From: Bacteroidales bacterium
GTDB taxonomy: Bacteria > Bacteroidota > Bacteroidia > Bacteroidales > Bacteroidaceae
Length of the DNA: 35,589 bases
Assembly (NCBI GenBank): GCA_004556745.1
Contig: SFFY01000021.1
Coordinates: forward strand, 1-35,589
Direction of reading: 5' to 3'
Under the pieces are notes generated by a model. That model worked only from the letters and a program-made list of their open reading frames with translations, had not been told where the DNA came from and did no database searches. Of the stretch, positions 1 through 6,874 are shown piece by piece (within the stretch, counting starts at the first letter, position 1; each line of letters starts with the position of its first letter). A program made the translations under genes and the position numbers.

Positions 1-76
1 TTTTTTGGGTTATTTTTTGGGTTATTTTTTGGGTTTTTTGGGGTTTTTTGGGGTTTTTTGGGGTTTTTTGGGGTTA
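1..76. repeat. T6G3TTA / T6G4 tandem array, left end
   Basis: Two 12-bp units of TTTTTTGGGTTA are followed by TTTTTTGGG and then four 10-bp units of TTTTTTGGGG, ending in TTA at 76. The G-rich strand is the plus strand. Five consecutive G3-G4 runs separated by T6 could form a G-quadruplex on the plus strand. The same 12-bp unit fills the right end of the window in the same orientation, which is what a circular molecule cut inside one array would give. The function is unknown. Confidence 0.9.
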
Positions 77-153
77 CAATTATGCAAAAAGGTCGATTTT
101 GTATGCCATAATGTAAAAATTTATAAAAAATTCAAAAAAAATGAATTTTCTAC

Positions 154-182
154 TTGACAAATGGATTTTTAATTTATATATT
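154..182 (+). promoter_or_regulatory. Sigma70-like promoter of early operon 1
   Basis: TTGACA lies at 154-159 and TATATT at 177-182, with a 17-bp spacer, in an AT-rich stretch. Transcription would begin near 189 and run into the first early gene. The same -35/-10 design recurs at 8108-8136. Confidence 0.75.
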
Positions 183-280
183 ATTCATTGAAAGTGCGAC
201 GAAAGTGAATTTTCAACGCAACAATCAACGATTGGATGAACGAATTATTCAAGGAATTAAGCAAGAGGAAGAGTAGTACT

Positions 281-433
281 ATGGCTGAAACTAGAACCGT
301 GATTATGGATGAAAAAGCTGTTCAGCGTGCTGAAAAATTTATAGAAAAGAACAAGGCTGAAAAGGGCATACGCCTCACCATCGGCAATGTGTTCGCAATG
401 GCTCTTGACAAGATGGTTAGCGAAGACAAGTAA
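281..433 (+). CDS. Small ribbon-helix-helix-like DNA-binding protein
   Basis: First gene after the early promoter. The 50-aa product (MAETRTVIMDEKAVQRAEKF...) has the shape of a ribbon-helix-helix protein: a short basic strand, a helix, and a second helix with an 'LTIGNVFAMALDKM' character. Such proteins usually bind operator DNA as dimers, so an early transcription regulator is a fair guess. An in-frame ATG at 236 would add 15 residues but has no visible ribosome site, whereas the ATG at 281 follows AGAGGAAGAG. The stop overlaps the next start as TAATG. Confidence 0.65.
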   Translation: MAETRTVIMDEKAVQRAEKFIEKNKAEKGIRLTIGNVFAMALDKMVSEDK

Positions 434-1479
434 TGCGTGATTTCGGCGAAATTGTCAAGGATAAGGGAATTCCTTGGGTGCGACATTGGATTGACGCTAC
501 ATTCGAGTTCTCCAAGAACTTCGTCAAGTCTGGAACAAATGAAATTGACTTCGAAGCCCTTGGACGCGAAGAGTGGGAATTTAGAAACGCTCTAAAGAAT
601 AAGGATTTCTCCAAGAATGAGCGTGCAAAATACCTGTGGAACGAAGCGATGAACATCCATAACAGGAATTCAAACAACGGAAAGAAATCCACAGGTCGCC
701 CGAAGAAATCACCGCAGGATGCCCCGAACGGTGGAAACGAGACCAGTACTCTTGACGATCTAGAACCGTCTGCCAACCTTAACGGCCCTAGACAAGCCAC
801 AAACGGAGACGCCGCCACCCGCGAGGGCGCGGACGTAAGCGCCAACGTCTCCAGGAATATGCGGCATGTGCCGCAGAACGAAGCCCCAGCGCACGGATTC
901 AGCGGTGGGCGTACCGCGCAGGGTACTATGTCCCGCTCCCCGGAGGCGGCTGCGCAATCCGGGAAAGCTTCAGCTCTCGACGGCCTGCCGGATAAGGACG
1001 GACAATCCGCGAAGACCAGGGACACCAGCGCAAGCTGCCGCTATGCACCGCAGTCGTGCAGTCCCGAAGACTGCAACAATTACGACCAAGATACCTCGAT
1101 AAGCGCAGACGACCCCAAGCCGGATGGACTGACCGGCCCGAGCCACGGCGGATCCGTGGCAAGTCTTGAGGCTCTGGAAAGCCAGGCTCGGAAAAGCCAA
1201 CGGCGTGCGTTGGCAAACGCGCAGAAATGCGGGCGTACATCGCAAAGTCATAGCGCCAACGCACGTCCACGGGCCAAGAACTCAAGATGTCCGAACAGCC
1301 GCGAGGAATTCCACGCCTTCGTCGCCGACAACAACCTGCACGAGGGTCTCGCAGAGGAATGGTACGCCATGCACGAGGAACGCGAGTGGCTCGACAAAAA
1401 CGGAAATCCCATCAAGGACTGGCGTGGAGCACTATACAACTACTGCACTAAGACAGAAAAGAAAAGGAGAACGGCATGA
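433..1479 (+). CDS. DnaD/DUF6291-like phage protein with long disordered middle
   Basis: 348 aa in three parts. Residues 1 to about 90 are folded and end in a basic GKKSTGRPKK stretch. Residues 90 to about 285 are low-complexity, rich in Ser, Pro, Asn, Arg and Gly. The last 60 residues carry 'AEEWYAMHEEREWLDKNGNP' followed by IKDWRGAL, which resembles the C-terminal motif of DUF6291/DnaD-like phage proteins (W..k.G.piKdWkaa). Such proteins sit in replication modules, so a role in replication initiation or loading is inferred from motif and position only. The family match is from memory of the motif. The start overlaps the previous stop and the end overlaps the next gene by 4 nt. Confidence 0.55.
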   Translation: MRDFGEIVKDKGIPWVRHWIDATFEFSKNFVKSGTNEIDFEALGREEWEFRNALKNKDFSKNERAKYLWNEAMNIHNRNSNNGKKSTGRPKKSPQDAPNGGNETSTLDDLEPSANLNGPRQATNGDAATREGADVSANVSRNMRHVPQNEAPAHGFSGGRTAQGTMSRSPEAAAQSGKASALDGLPDKDGQSAKTRDTSASCRYAPQSCSPEDCNNYDQDTSISADDPKPDGLTGPSHGGSVASLEALESQARKSQRRALANAQKCGRTSQSHSANARPRAKNSRCPNSREEFHAFVADNNLHEGLAEEWYAMHEEREWLDKNGNPIKDWRGALYNYCTKTEKKRRTA

Positions 1480-1745
1480 ACTTCGAAGAACTCAAGCGCG
1501 CCATCAACATCCGCGAGACCATCAAGCTCTACTTCGTGGCCATCGGTCGCTACAAGGACTTCATCCGTTCATACGCACGCAACAAGGACGGATCATGGGT
1601 GAACCCCTCGCTCCACGACTCAACCGCCGCGCAGCACGAGCCGATTATCGTACAGTGCTGCGGGAACTGGTGGGGATACAACCCGAACAACCCCGCGCAC
1701 CCAATGCGCAAGTATTACGACGAGCATTTCAATAAGGAGGCCTAA
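1476..1745 (+). CDS. Hypothetical early protein, 89 aa
   Basis: Translationally coupled to the previous gene by an ATGA overlap, after AAAGGAG. The product is mixed charged and aromatic, with a 'CCGNWWGYNPNNPAHPMRKY' segment near the C-terminus. No family is recognised. It ends just before the next gene, whose ribosome site (AAGGAGG) lies inside its last codons. Confidence 0.8.
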   Translation: MNFEELKRAINIRETIKLYFVAIGRYKDFIRSYARNKDGSWVNPSLHDSTAAQHEPIIVQCCGNWWGYNPNNPAHPMRKYYDEHFNKEA

Positions 1746-1955
1746 ATGGCTCAGAATTTCATCCGCAACGCCGCACCCGACGGCATCCACGACAACATCG
1801 AGTTCAACGAATTCCGCAGCGCAGAGTATTGGACTGCCTGCTGGAAGCGCAGGATGCGCAGGGCGTTCGTTCTCAATAAGATGGCTCCCTACATGATCGT
1901 GCTCGGAATTATCGCGGCCTTCATCGCCGTCGGCTACATTGAGAGTTCGCTGTGA
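1746..1955 (+). CDS. Small single-pass membrane protein
   Basis: 69 aa. The N-terminal two thirds are polar and basic; residues about 46-65 (APYMIVLGIIAAFIAVGYIE) form one clear transmembrane helix at the C-terminus, so it is probably C-tail anchored with the basic part in the cytoplasm. Strong AAGGAGG site before ATG 1746. Function unknown; small early membrane proteins of phages often modify host physiology, but nothing here shows that. Confidence 0.8.
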   Translation: MAQNFIRNAAPDGIHDNIEFNEFRSAEYWTACWKRRMRRAFVLNKMAPYMIVLGIIAAFIAVGYIESSL

Positions 1956-2110
1956 GCAATCCACATCCAGAATACTGCGAGTACGCCACGTGCACTGTAT
2001 GCGGGCTTCACAAGTACTGCAGGCAGGTCAACCGATACTTCGTCTGCTATTCATGCGAGCACGGCAACTTCGCTGGACTAAAGAAAATCAACAACAAGGA
2101 AAAGCAATAA
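1952..2110 (+). CDS. Small Cys-rich (zinc-binding-like) protein, GTG start
   Basis: A GTG at 1952 overlaps the previous stop (GTGA) and opens a 52-aa frame ending at TAA 2108-2110, which overlaps the next ATG. It carries six cysteines: YCEYATCTVCGLHKYC and later CYSC. Paired CxxC knuckles suggest one zinc site. The tight coupling on both sides supports a real gene, although the GTG start is an inference. Confidence 0.65.
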   Translation: MSNPHPEYCEYATCTVCGLHKYCRQVNRYFVCYSCEHGNFAGLKKINNKEKQ

Positions 2111-2307
2111 TGACAACTCTCATCGACATCTACATCCTCCAGCGCATCGCCGACAAGGCCTCCGAGAGGTACAACCGCCGCTGCCGCCGCCTGGTTGCCC
2201 TCTACCGCGCAGGACGCAATGTGGACGCGCGACACTGGGACAACACCGACTGCATGCGACTTATGGCCGAATCCACCGCCCGCGACCTGGAGATGGTCAT
2301 CGAGTAG
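2110..2307 (+). CDS. Hypothetical early protein, 65 aa
   Basis: Starts by TAATG overlap with the preceding small Cys protein, with AAGGAAAAG upstream. Helical and charged, arginine-rich in the first half (ASERYNRRCRRLVALYRAGR). No recognisable family. About 70 nt separate it from the Bet-like gene; I see no hairpin or second promoter in that gap. Confidence 0.75.
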   Translation: MTTLIDIYILQRIADKASERYNRRCRRLVALYRAGRNVDARHWDNTDCMRLMAESTARDLEMVIE

Positions 2308-2380
2308 CAGGCTATGGTCGCAAGCACCGAACCTGTCAACGCTTAGAACAAATTTTCAACACTTAACCGGAGAAACAAAA

Positions 2381-3181
2381 ATGGAACAACAGAACAGCAA
2401 CGCGGTGGCAACCGTCACCGAACAGAACAAGGTCACGAAGAAGCTCTGCCTTGATTACGTCAAGTCGCAGAACACCAACCTCACGGACGGCGAATTCGCA
2501 CAGTACGCGGCTGTCGCGACCACGCTCAACCTCAATCCCTTCCTCCGCGAAATCTACCCGATCAAGTACAACGGCAAGATGACGCTCGTCACCGGATACC
2601 AGGTGTACATCCGCCGCGCAGAGGAGTTCCCGCAGTACGACGGTTTCGAGACAAAGTTCGAAGGTGCAGGTAATGAGCTCTGCTGTATCTGCAACGTGTA
2701 CCGCAAGGACCGCACACGTCCAGTTACCGCACGCGTCTACTTCGCAGAATACACGCAGAACAATTCCATGTGGAACGGGAAGCCCCACGTGATGCTGGAG
2801 AAGGTCGCAATCGGTACCGCATTCCGCCGTGCATTTCCCACTGAATTCGGTGGCATGCCGTACACCTCCGAGGAGGTCCGCGCAGAGGACGAACTCAAGG
2901 CGCAGGGATATACCGAAGTACGTCCGCAGCCCGAACCGACCAAGGAACAGCCGATGCAGAAACGCGACGACCACAAGGCGCAGCTCATCGCAGCCGTCAA
3001 GAACTACAACACCAAGCAGTTCGCAGCAATGCTCGTGATGTTCAAGTCACAGAACGAAGGCGCACACGGCAAGCTCGTGGAATGGCTCAAGGAAAGCGGC
3101 TGGGATAAGCCGAACATCGTGCCAGCCGACCGATACGCCGAAGTGGTCGAACGCTTCTACACACTCCAGGATGAGGTGTAA
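2381..3181 (+). CDS. bet: Bet/RecT-family single-strand annealing protein
   Basis: 266 aa, close to the usual length of lambda Red-beta-like proteins. 'NLNPFLREIYPIKYNGKMT' (about residues 50-68), then 'GYQVYIRRAEEFPQYDGFE', correspond to the conserved core of the Bet/RecT family, and 'AFPTEFGGMPYTSEE' (about 151-165) to the conserved motif near the end of that core. The remaining 100 residues are a charged tail. The protein would anneal complementary ssDNA during recombination-dependent phage replication, working with the SSB encoded 0.9 kb downstream. No partner exonuclease is recognised nearby. Ribosome site CCGGAG precedes ATG 2381. Confidence 0.88.
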   Translation: MEQQNSNAVATVTEQNKVTKKLCLDYVKSQNTNLTDGEFAQYAAVATTLNLNPFLREIYPIKYNGKMTLVTGYQVYIRRAEEFPQYDGFETKFEGAGNELCCICNVYRKDRTRPVTARVYFAEYTQNNSMWNGKPHVMLEKVAIGTAFRRAFPTEFGGMPYTSEEVRAEDELKAQGYTEVRPQPEPTKEQPMQKRDDHKAQLIAAVKNYNTKQFAAMLVMFKSQNEGAHGKLVEWLKESGWDKPNIVPADRYAEVVERFYTLQDEV

Positions 3182-3185
3182 TACA

Positions 3186-3347
3186 ATGCCTAAGATTCCC
3201 TCACTCGGAAAGCCGCACAACATTCGCGTTAACGACGAGGTCTATTTCCTCTTGCAACGCCGCATCATCGAGGCGCGCGAGAAAGGCTCCACTCTCTCCG
3301 CCGTCGAAATCATATCAAACCTCATTCTCAACACTCATAGGATTTAA
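3186..3347 (+). CDS. Small ribbon-helix-helix-like protein
   Basis: 53 aa, starting 4 nt after the Bet stop. 'HNIRVNDEVYFLLQRRIIEA' followed by GSTLSAVEIISNLIL has the strand-helix-turn-helix layout of ribbon-helix-helix proteins. A site-specific DNA binder or operon autoregulator is plausible. Its place inside the recombination operon is conserved in spacing (no gaps over 5 nt on either side), which supports expression. Confidence 0.6.
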   Translation: MPKIPSLGKPHNIRVNDEVYFLLQRRIIEAREKGSTLSAVEIISNLILNTHRI

Positions 3348-3349
3348 GC

Positions 3350-3856
3350 ATGGCTACAAAAGAAGTGATGATCGTGACCCCCGAAGAACTCAAGAACCTC
3401 GTGCCGAGCGAGAAGGCCATGGAAGCATACAGGTTCGCGCTCGCCAACGCAGGAATCGAGATGGACGAGGAGATTACCGCCGAATTCATTATTCATCGCA
3501 ACGCACGTACCGAAGGCTTCCGCGAACTCGACGATGTCGGCAAGTGTATGGAAAAGACCGCCGCCAGCATCAAGGAGGTGCTCAAGCACACCTACAACGT
3601 CGGCACCGATGAAGACCTGCCCGATGGCGTGAAGTGGTCCAAGCAGAGCTACACATACGCCTTCGATGAAGGCCAGGCGCGTGTCATTGCACAAAGCCTC
3701 ATCGACTCCGGCCTTACAACGAAGGAACAGATTTTTGACGCCGTGACCGTTACCGCCATGCAGAAGGCGGCAGGCATTACCACAGACAAGATGCTTGAGC
3801 TCTTCCACGACGGCATCGTAATCAAGCCTAATGAAAGGACACTGACAATCAAATGA
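3350..3856 (+). CDS. Recombination-operon protein of unknown function, 168 aa
   Basis: Follows the RHH-like gene by 2 nt. Mostly helical and acidic; the middle holds 'DGVKWSKQSYTYAFDEGQAR' and the end 'GITTDKMLELFHDGIVIK'. No nuclease motif (no PD-(D/E)XK or RecB-like pattern) is visible, so it is unlikely to be the exonuclease partner of the Bet-like protein. Position between Bet and SSB suggests a DNA-metabolism role. Confidence 0.8.
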   Translation: MATKEVMIVTPEELKNLVPSEKAMEAYRFALANAGIEMDEEITAEFIIHRNARTEGFRELDDVGKCMEKTAASIKEVLKHTYNVGTDEDLPDGVKWSKQSYTYAFDEGQARVIAQSLIDSGLTTKEQIFDAVTVTAMQKAAGITTDKMLELFHDGIVIKPNERTLTIK

Positions 3857-4050
3857 TGGAACGCCACCTGAAGTACCCAGCCTCGTCGATAGTGGGACGC
3901 ACGTGCGGTCGCGACTCTCACGCCTACCGCCTGGTATATGCGCTGGAGCAGTGGGCGGCGAGGCACGGGTACGAGGGACACCGCCCGCACATAGTACCTA
4001 CAAAGGCCGACAGGAAAATGCAACAGAAACTTCAACTCAAGGAAATCTAA
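3853..4050 (+). CDS. Hypothetical basic protein, 65 aa
   Basis: Overlaps the preceding stop by 4 nt (ATGA; a second ATG follows at 3856) and the SSB start by TAATG. Basic, with His and Arg through the first 45 residues (RTCGRDSHAYRLVYALEQW). No family recognised. Tight coupling with SSB implies co-translation. Confidence 0.75.
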   Translation: MMERHLKYPASSIVGRTCGRDSHAYRLVYALEQWAARHGYEGHRPHIVPTKADRKMQQKLQLKEI

Positions 4051-4517
4051 TGGCATACATCAACAAAGTCTATCTCATGGGCAACCTCGGCAATGACCCG
4101 GAGATCCGCACTTTCCAGAGCGGAAGCAAGTGCGCCACGTTCTCGCTGGCCACATCCAAGCGCTACCGCGACCAGAACGGGGAGCAGAAGGAACAGACGC
4201 AGTGGCACAACGTCAAGGTCATCGGCAAGTCCGCCGACACCATCAAGCAGCTCGGCGTAAAGAAGGGCACGCAGATGCTAGTAGAGGGCGAGCTCACATA
4301 CAGCACCTGGATCGACCAGACCACAGGACAGAAGCGCTTCTACACCGAGGTGGTGGCGTTCTCCTTCCAGCTGATCGGACCACGTCAGAATGGCAACGGC
4401 AACGGTAACGCTGAAACGACATACGACTACTCGAATGGTGGAACGCATGCGCAGCAGCCATCGCATGACAGCTCCGGATGGCAGCCGCCCGACGGTGACG
4501 ACGAACTGCCCTTCTAG
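4050..4517 (+). CDS. ssb: Single-stranded DNA-binding protein
   Basis: 155 aa. Residues 1 to about 110 form the bacterial SSB OB-fold, recognised by 'INKVYLMGNLGNDPEIRTF', 'FSLATSKRY' and the W.nVkviGk segment. Then comes a disordered Gly/Asn/Gln/Ser linker and the acidic tip DDELPF, the usual docking tail for replication and repair partners. It would coat phage ssDNA and hand it to the Bet-like protein. Last gene of early operon 1; a hairpin follows at 4540. Confidence 0.95.
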   Translation: MAYINKVYLMGNLGNDPEIRTFQSGSKCATFSLATSKRYRDQNGEQKEQTQWHNVKVIGKSADTIKQLGVKKGTQMLVEGELTYSTWIDQTTGQKRFYTEVVAFSFQLIGPRQNGNGNGNAETTYDYSNGGTHAQQPSHDSSGWQPPDGDDELPF

Positions 4518-4539
4518 GGATATTGCCGTGTCTCCGGCA

Positions 4540-4578
4540 CCCAAGCGGTCGTATTTTTTTTGTTTCGGGCCGCTTGGG
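4540..4578 (+). terminator. Hairpin after SSB
   Basis: CCCAAGCGG (4540-4548) pairs perfectly with CCGCTTGGG (4570-4578). Unusually the T8 run lies in the 21-nt loop rather than after the stem, so it is either a poor rho-independent terminator or a processing hairpin that protects the SSB mRNA and sets off the tRNA just downstream. Confidence 0.55.
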
Positions 4579-4598
4579 CAACATTTGATAGAAACACA

Positions 4599-4671
4599 GC
4601 TCGCCTAGCTCAACGGTCAGAGCTACGGACTCATAACCCGCAGGTTCCAGGTTCGAATCCTGGGGCGAGCA
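4599..4671 (+). tRNA. tRNA with CAT anticodon (tRNA-Met type)
   Basis: Cloverleaf can be drawn by eye: acceptor GCTCGCC/GGCGAGC (7 pairs), D-stem GCTC/GAGC, anticodon loop CTCATAA with CAT at 4632-4634, T-stem CCAGG/CCTGG with loop TTCGAAT, discriminator A at 4671. CCA is not encoded. The anticodon stem ACGGA/CCCGC has A-C mismatches at both ends, which is unusual. The paired first acceptor base argues against initiator tRNA. Elongator Met or a lysidine-modified Ile tRNA cannot be told apart here. Confidence 0.88.
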
Positions 4672-4837
4672 CTAATGCCCGATGGCGTGCGAAACTGAAC
4701 ACACACGACCGCCGCCGGAGTGCAAAGCCTTTAAAAAGCCGATGACCTAACGATTCGGCTACCCGATTCTCGACAACCCATTTTTATACCACGTGTCCAC
4801 GTGCCTGAATCGGGTTAAATTTTATGGAGAAACAAAA
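4672..4837. other. Non-coding leader between tRNA and early operon 2
   Basis: 166 bp without a convincing gene. ACCCGATTC (4761-4769) and GAATCGGGT (4807-4815) form a 9-bp inverted repeat with a 37-nt loop that contains two CACGTG-like blocks (CCACGTG twice). The stem ends 10 nt before the GGAG ribosome site of the next gene, so it could influence its translation. I see no TTGACA/TATATT promoter here. Confidence 0.4.
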
Positions 4838-5005
4838 ATGAAAAGACAGACACAGGAAATCCGAAGGCAATGCAGTGTGAAAGAAAAGCTGATAGAAATC
4901 TGGCTTTGGGCCGTTGCCGTTGCCTTCACGGTGGCCGAAATCTGCACCTTCGCGGCGTTGATGTTTGGACTTACGATATGCCTAATGAGGTTGATCAATG
5001 GCTGA
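4838..5005 (+). CDS. Small membrane protein, first gene of early operon 2
   Basis: 55 aa. The first 18 residues are basic and polar; residues about 19-52 (WLWAVAVAFTVAEICTFAAL, then MFGLTICLM) are hydrophobic and could make one long or two short transmembrane helices. ATG 4838 was chosen because GGAG lies 8 nt upstream, while the possible GTG at 4793 has no site. Ends with an 8-nt overlap with the next gene. Confidence 0.7.
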   Translation: MKRQTQEIRRQCSVKEKLIEIWLWAVAVAFTVAEICTFAALMFGLTICLMRLING

Positions 5006-5441
5006 ACCGACCGCACAGCAGCTCGCTCGACAGAAGCTGGCAGCAACCGACCTCTCGAAGTTCGCACCTCCGCCCAAAAGGAAGAAGGCCGAGCCGGAGC
5101 AGACGAAGTACACGAAGCCAGCCGTGAGGATGATCGCAGAGGAGCGCAAGGCTCACATGAAGGCATACGCGCACGCCTACTACCTCGCACACAAGGAAGA
5201 ACAGAAGAAGCGCAACGAAGAATACCGCAAGAAGAACCCCGAAGCATACCGCAGCAACAGCCTGCAATGGTACTACGACCACAAAGAGCATTGCAACGCT
5301 AGAAACAAGGAATGGAGGGAAGCCCACAAGGAGCAGAAACTGGAATCTCACAGAAAGTGGATGGAGAAGCACCCCGGCTACTACACCAAGGAACAAATTC
5401 AAAAACGAAAGGAGAAACGGGATAATGGTCAAGGAATTTAA
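4998..5441 (+). CDS. Highly charged helical protein with YY..HKE..K.R repeats
   Basis: 147 aa, very basic and glutamate-rich. The centre repeats a pattern about every 30 residues: 'YYLAHKEEQKKRNEEYRKKN', 'YYDHKEHCNARNKEWREAHK', and 'HRKWMEKHPGYYTKEQ'. Proteins with this pattern are common in phages and may bind nucleic acid, but no function is established. No zinc or catalytic motif is visible. Overlaps its neighbours at both ends. Confidence 0.8.
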   Translation: MAEPTAQQLARQKLAATDLSKFAPPPKRKKAEPEQTKYTKPAVRMIAEERKAHMKAYAHAYYLAHKEEQKKRNEEYRKKNPEAYRSNSLQWYYDHKEHCNARNKEWREAHKEQKLESHRKWMEKHPGYYTKEQIQKRKEKRDNGQGI

Positions 5442-5646
5442 CGCGGCACTACACCCGACGCAGTACGGCAACCACATCAAGTACGGGAGTCACAGGGCAA
5501 GGCACATCAACCCCGAAGTACGGAAGCTGATGGATTCAGGAATGAGCCAACGGTCCGCCTACCGCCACGCTGCGTCAACGAAGCCCAAGAAAAAAGAACC
5601 GAAATTTGATTACGACAAGGCGACCCCGAAAGGAGAATGGGTATAA
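5425..5646 (+). CDS. Hypothetical basic protein, 73 aa
   Basis: Starts inside the end of the previous gene with AAAGGAG upstream and stops at TAA 5644-5646, overlapping the next ATG. Basic, with 'YGSHRARHINPEVRKLMDSG' then MSQRSAYRHA. The segment 'PEVRKLMDSGMSQRSAYRHA' could be a helix-turn-helix-like unit, but this is only suggestive. Confidence 0.75.
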   Translation: MVKEFNAALHPTQYGNHIKYGSHRARHINPEVRKLMDSGMSQRSAYRHAASTKPKKKEPKFDYDKATPKGEWV

Positions 5647-5819
5647 TGGGAATCGAAGAATACAAGGCCTACACCCGCCAGCTGGAAAACGATGTGGGCA
5701 AGTGGCACCACGCATTCGACGCTCTGATGGTCGAGCGCAACCAGCTCGTGAACCGAATCAGGGAACTCGAAAACGAAAACAATAAACTCAAAGAGAAAAC
5801 AAATGAAAATCGGAATTGA
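5646..5819 (+). CDS. Short coiled-coil protein, 57 aa
   Basis: Begins by TAATG overlap; AAAGGAG lies 10 nt upstream of this ATG, while the ATG at 5637 is too close to it. Residues 27-53 (LVNRIRELENENNKLKEK) form a leucine-heptad coiled coil, so the protein probably dimerises. No further function is visible. Confidence 0.7.
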   Translation: MGIEEYKAYTRQLENDVGKWHHAFDALMVERNQLVNRIRELENENNKLKEKTNENRN

Positions 5820-5868
5820 CGACGTAAAGCTGATTGTAAACAAAGTAAATTCGAGCCATGAGGATTAA
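5803..5868 (+). CDS. Tiny open frame, 21 aa (uncertain)
   Basis: ATG 5803 overlaps the end of the preceding gene and runs to TAA 5866-5868 (MKIGIDDVKLIVNKVNSSHE...). It fills the space between two coupled genes and the next ribosome site (GAGG) lies in its last codons. It may be a real micro-peptide or merely a translational coupling leader. Confidence 0.35.
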   Translation: MKIGIDDVKLIVNKVNSSHED

Positions 5869-5869
5869 A

Positions 5870-6298
5870 ATGCCTATCGCGAAAATCAAGACGGAAGAGG
5901 AACGCGCAAGGCTTGACGCCATCTTCGCGGAGTTGGAAGCCGCCGAGCGCTTCGAGACCCCGGAGCCGGTAGACACACGCACGCAGGAGCATCGCGACGA
6001 AGACAACCGCCGCGCAAGAATCAATCGAATCGCAAACCTCGAAACAAGGGAATTCATCGGGAACGTGAAGGCCAACATCGGCAACGGAGCTTTCACTAGT
6101 CGATGGGAAAAGATTCTGTCGCAGTTCATCATGGACCGAATCGCCCCGATGAATGAAGAATTGAATACACTAAGGAACTTCGCTACATCCGTTGATATTC
6201 GCCTGCAGAAGGCTGAAAAAGCCGCAAAGGAACAGGACAACCACCACTATTACAAGATTTTCGCAAAAAGCGTAAATGAAATGCTCGAGAAACTATGA
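5870..6298 (+). CDS. Hypothetical helical protein, 142 aa
   Basis: ATG 5870 is preferred over 5858 because GAGG (5860-5863) is 6 nt upstream. The product is acidic and helical at the start (EEERARLDAIFAELEAAERF), with a longer helical C-terminal half. No family recognised. The stop overlaps the next start. Confidence 0.75.
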   Translation: MPIAKIKTEEERARLDAIFAELEAAERFETPEPVDTRTQEHRDEDNRRARINRIANLETREFIGNVKANIGNGAFTSRWEKILSQFIMDRIAPMNEELNTLRNFATSVDIRLQKAEKAAKEQDNHHYYKIFAKSVNEMLEKL

Positions 6299-6498
6299 AG
6301 AATTTTGGCAGAATGCACAGGGCTGAAACTATGTACTGCATGTTGTATCCTTATCGACATTCGATCAAAGAGGACGTTCCGGCAAAGATACGGCTCATGC
6401 TGGAAGTGAACAATTGGATTAACCCATGGCACGGATTGAAGGAACTCGAAAAGGAAATCCCGTTCAAGCGTCTCCAAAAGATAAAGGATTCAAAATGA
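6295..6498 (+). CDS. Hypothetical protein, 67 aa
   Basis: Coupled to both neighbours by ATGA overlaps. Contains aromatic 'NNWINPWHGLKELEKEIPFK'. No motif recognised. Confidence 0.7.
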   Translation: MKNFGRMHRAETMYCMLYPYRHSIKEDVPAKIRLMLEVNNWINPWHGLKELEKEIPFKRLQKIKDSK

Positions 6499-6722
6499 TT
6501 ACTTCCGAATACCTCCGCGGATTCCGCGCGGCTGTACGCTACCTGATTACGACCGCATATGCTCCTGGAGACGGACTCAGGAAGGCAAAAGTAATCACAA
6601 GAAAAACCGCCGAATGGCTCAACGTCGTGTACGAGTTCGCGAACGACATCGCGGATGGCTACGATATCGAGCTTTTGCAAACAAATGAAAATAAACTTTT
6701 TGGGAAAAGGATAAAACTATGA
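6495..6722 (+). CDS. Hypothetical protein, 75 aa
   Basis: ATG 6495 overlaps the preceding TGA. Helical and mildly basic (YLRGFRAAVRYLITTAYAPG). It is coupled by an ATGA overlap to the following Cys-rich gene. Function unknown. Confidence 0.7.
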   Translation: MITSEYLRGFRAAVRYLITTAYAPGDGLRKAKVITRKTAEWLNVVYEFANDIADGYDIELLQTNENKLFGKRIKL

Positions 6723-6874
6723 AAGACGAGAAGCGCTGCCTGAACTGCAGGCACGAGGGACAAATCTGCATGCGCCAGGGATGGGGCGGCGACGAATACT
6801 GGTGCGAGTGTAATCAAGGCATGTCCGAGCGCGACCGCCGCAGCTTCGGATGCGAAAAATGGGAGTCAAAATGA
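6719..6874 (+). CDS. Small Cys-rich zinc-binding-like protein
   Basis: 51 aa with six cysteines in CLNC, IC, WCEC and FGC positions (CLNCRHEGQIC, WCECNQGMSE). ATGA overlaps at both ends give strong support that it is translated. A structural zinc site is likely; role unknown. Confidence 0.7.
   Translation: MKDEKRCLNCRHEGQICMRQGWGGDEYWCECNQGMSERDRRSFGCEKWESK

Noticed and set aside
1..76. True linear-DNA telomeres at the window ends.
   Set aside because: Repeats at both ends are in direct, not inverted, orientation, as expected for one array on a circle.
417..1285. Several long minus- and plus-frame readings opposite or across the 433-1479 gene.
   Set aside because: Biased composition of the disordered region keeps other frames open; no ribosome sites and no operon fit.
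4680..4790. A second, minus-strand tRNA: the reverse strand has GTAGCCGAATCGTTAGG and a T5A3 stretch like a D-arm and anticodon loop.
   Set aside because: No 5-bp anticodon stem, no TTCRANY loop at the right place and the acceptor ends do not pair. At best a decayed remnant.
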